Program-made: the position numbers and the translations under genes | NCBI GenBank assembly: GCA_040401595.1 | Contig: JBBAOE010000064.1 | Coordinates: 1 to 5,740, forward strand | Reading direction: 5' to 3' | From: RFPW01 sp040401595 | GTDB taxonomy: Bacteria; Pseudomonadota; Gammaproteobacteria; Burkholderiales; Burkholderiaceae_E | Length of the DNA stretch: 5,740 nucleotides | Part shown: positions 5,462 through 5,740 of the stretch, piece by piece | Layout: the number at the start of each line of letters is the position of its first letter | Position numbering within the stretch: the first letter of the stretch is position 1 | The notes under the pieces: generated by a model | Seen by the model: only the letters and a program-made list of their open reading frames with translations | Told to the model about the DNA's origin: nothing | The model's database searches: none

Positions 5462-5740
5462 CATTAATCTTAAAAGAGCAATTGAAAGAAATAAAACAGA
5501 TTAAAAATAGTTTAAATGCCCTAATTGAGCAGACAAAGCTCAAGCGGATGGGCGCTTATCTATATTCTGATTGCGGCTACGAATGGATGTTCGTCCAAAT
5601 TAAACTGCCTGCTGAAACTTGGATGCAAATCAAAACAGGAGAGCGCGTAAAGGTCGCTGGCAACGGCTGGGTTCCAAAAGAGGTCATCTATTTAATGATT
5701 TACATCCGGTCCACAGCAAGCGTCCAGACTCTGGACACCC
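5458..5740 (+). CDS. Unrecognised protein, partial, runs off the window end
   Basis: This frame is open from just after a TAA at 5443 to the last base, so at least 94 codons without a stop from the chosen start. The start chosen is TTG at 5458, which overlaps the upstream TGA as TTGA, the usual geometry of coupled genes. TTG at 5482 (after AAAGAG) and ATG at 5548 are alternatives. The first 30 residues form a charged, leucine/isoleucine-spaced segment (LKEQLKEIKQIKNSL) that looks like a short coiled coil. The next part is richer in aromatics: YLYSDCGYEWMFVQIKLP, then ETWMQIKTGERVKVAGNGW, suggesting a small beta-rich domain. No signal peptide or membrane segment is evident. I do not recognise the family and assign no function. 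The first part is strongly AT-rich; from about 5548 the composition is more balanced. The 3' end lies outside the window. Confidence 0.5.
   Translation, partial: MTLILKEQLKEIKQIKNSLNALIEQTKLKRMGAYLYSDCGYEWMFVQIKLPAETWMQIKTGERVKVAGNGWVPKEVIYLMIYIRSTASVQTLDT

Noticed and set aside
5458..5486. TTGACA (5458-5463) as a -35 promoter element for the right-edge frame
   Set aside because: No acceptable -10 sequence lies 16-18 bases downstream. The TTG is better explained as the overlapping start codon.
5316..5543. 75-codon minus-strand frame with hydrophobic composition
   Set aside because: It begins with TTG, has no Shine-Dalgarno, and its leucine/phenylalanine/isoleucine richness is what the reverse of A-rich DNA gives. 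The plus-strand frames over the same bases look more protein-like and have coupling geometry.
1..5740. CRISPR array, tRNA, rRNA, insertion sequence or origin
   Set aside because: I saw no regularly spaced repeats, tRNA-like cloverleaf, rRNA sequence, transposase frame or iteron cluster on either strand.

Overview
The window holds a four-gene, co-directional block on the minus strand (141-5224). It is followed at the right edge by a divergent, AT-rich stretch with two small plus-strand reading frames, one of which runs off the end of the window. In transcription order the minus-strand genes are an ArgH-superfamily C-N lyase (3686-5224), a periplasmic Bug/TctC solute receptor (2572-3564), an amidase-signature hydrolase (1096-2571) and a LysR-type regulator (141-1106). 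A 121-base gap separates the lyase from the receptor. The receptor stop codon touches the amidase start, and the amidase and regulator overlap by 11 bases, so the last three genes almost certainly share a transcript.

The likely host is a betaproteobacterium of the Burkholderiales type. The evidence is the stand-alone Bug receptor, a family massively expanded there and usually found without its TctAB membrane partners, and a moderately high GC content (38 of 60 bases in a stretch counted by hand at 2341-2400). Genus cannot be told from the sequence.

As a unit the block looks like a small catabolic operon. The receptor would bind an acidic solute in the periplasm. The lyase and amidase would break C-N bonds in the compound or in its breakdown product. 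The regulator would sense it. The lyase keeps the superfamily active-site motifs but lacks residues that true argininosuccinate lyases use to hold argininosuccinate. It is therefore better read as a lyase for another N-substituted dicarboxylic amino acid (the EDDS-lyase type of activity is one known precedent) than as the arginine-biosynthesis enzyme. The regulator resembles the OccR/NocR opine-catabolism branch, which points the same way. The actual substrate is not visible in the sequence.

Both edges of the window are much more AT-rich than the operon (11 G+C in bases 1-40; 34 G+C in bases 5401-5520). The right flank carries a strong Shine-Dalgarno and ATG whose frame stops after 12 codons. 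The next frame stays open to 5461 and then overlaps, through TTGA, a second unrecognised plus-strand frame open to the window end. This suggests that the operon sits inside, or borders, horizontally acquired DNA of a different composition.
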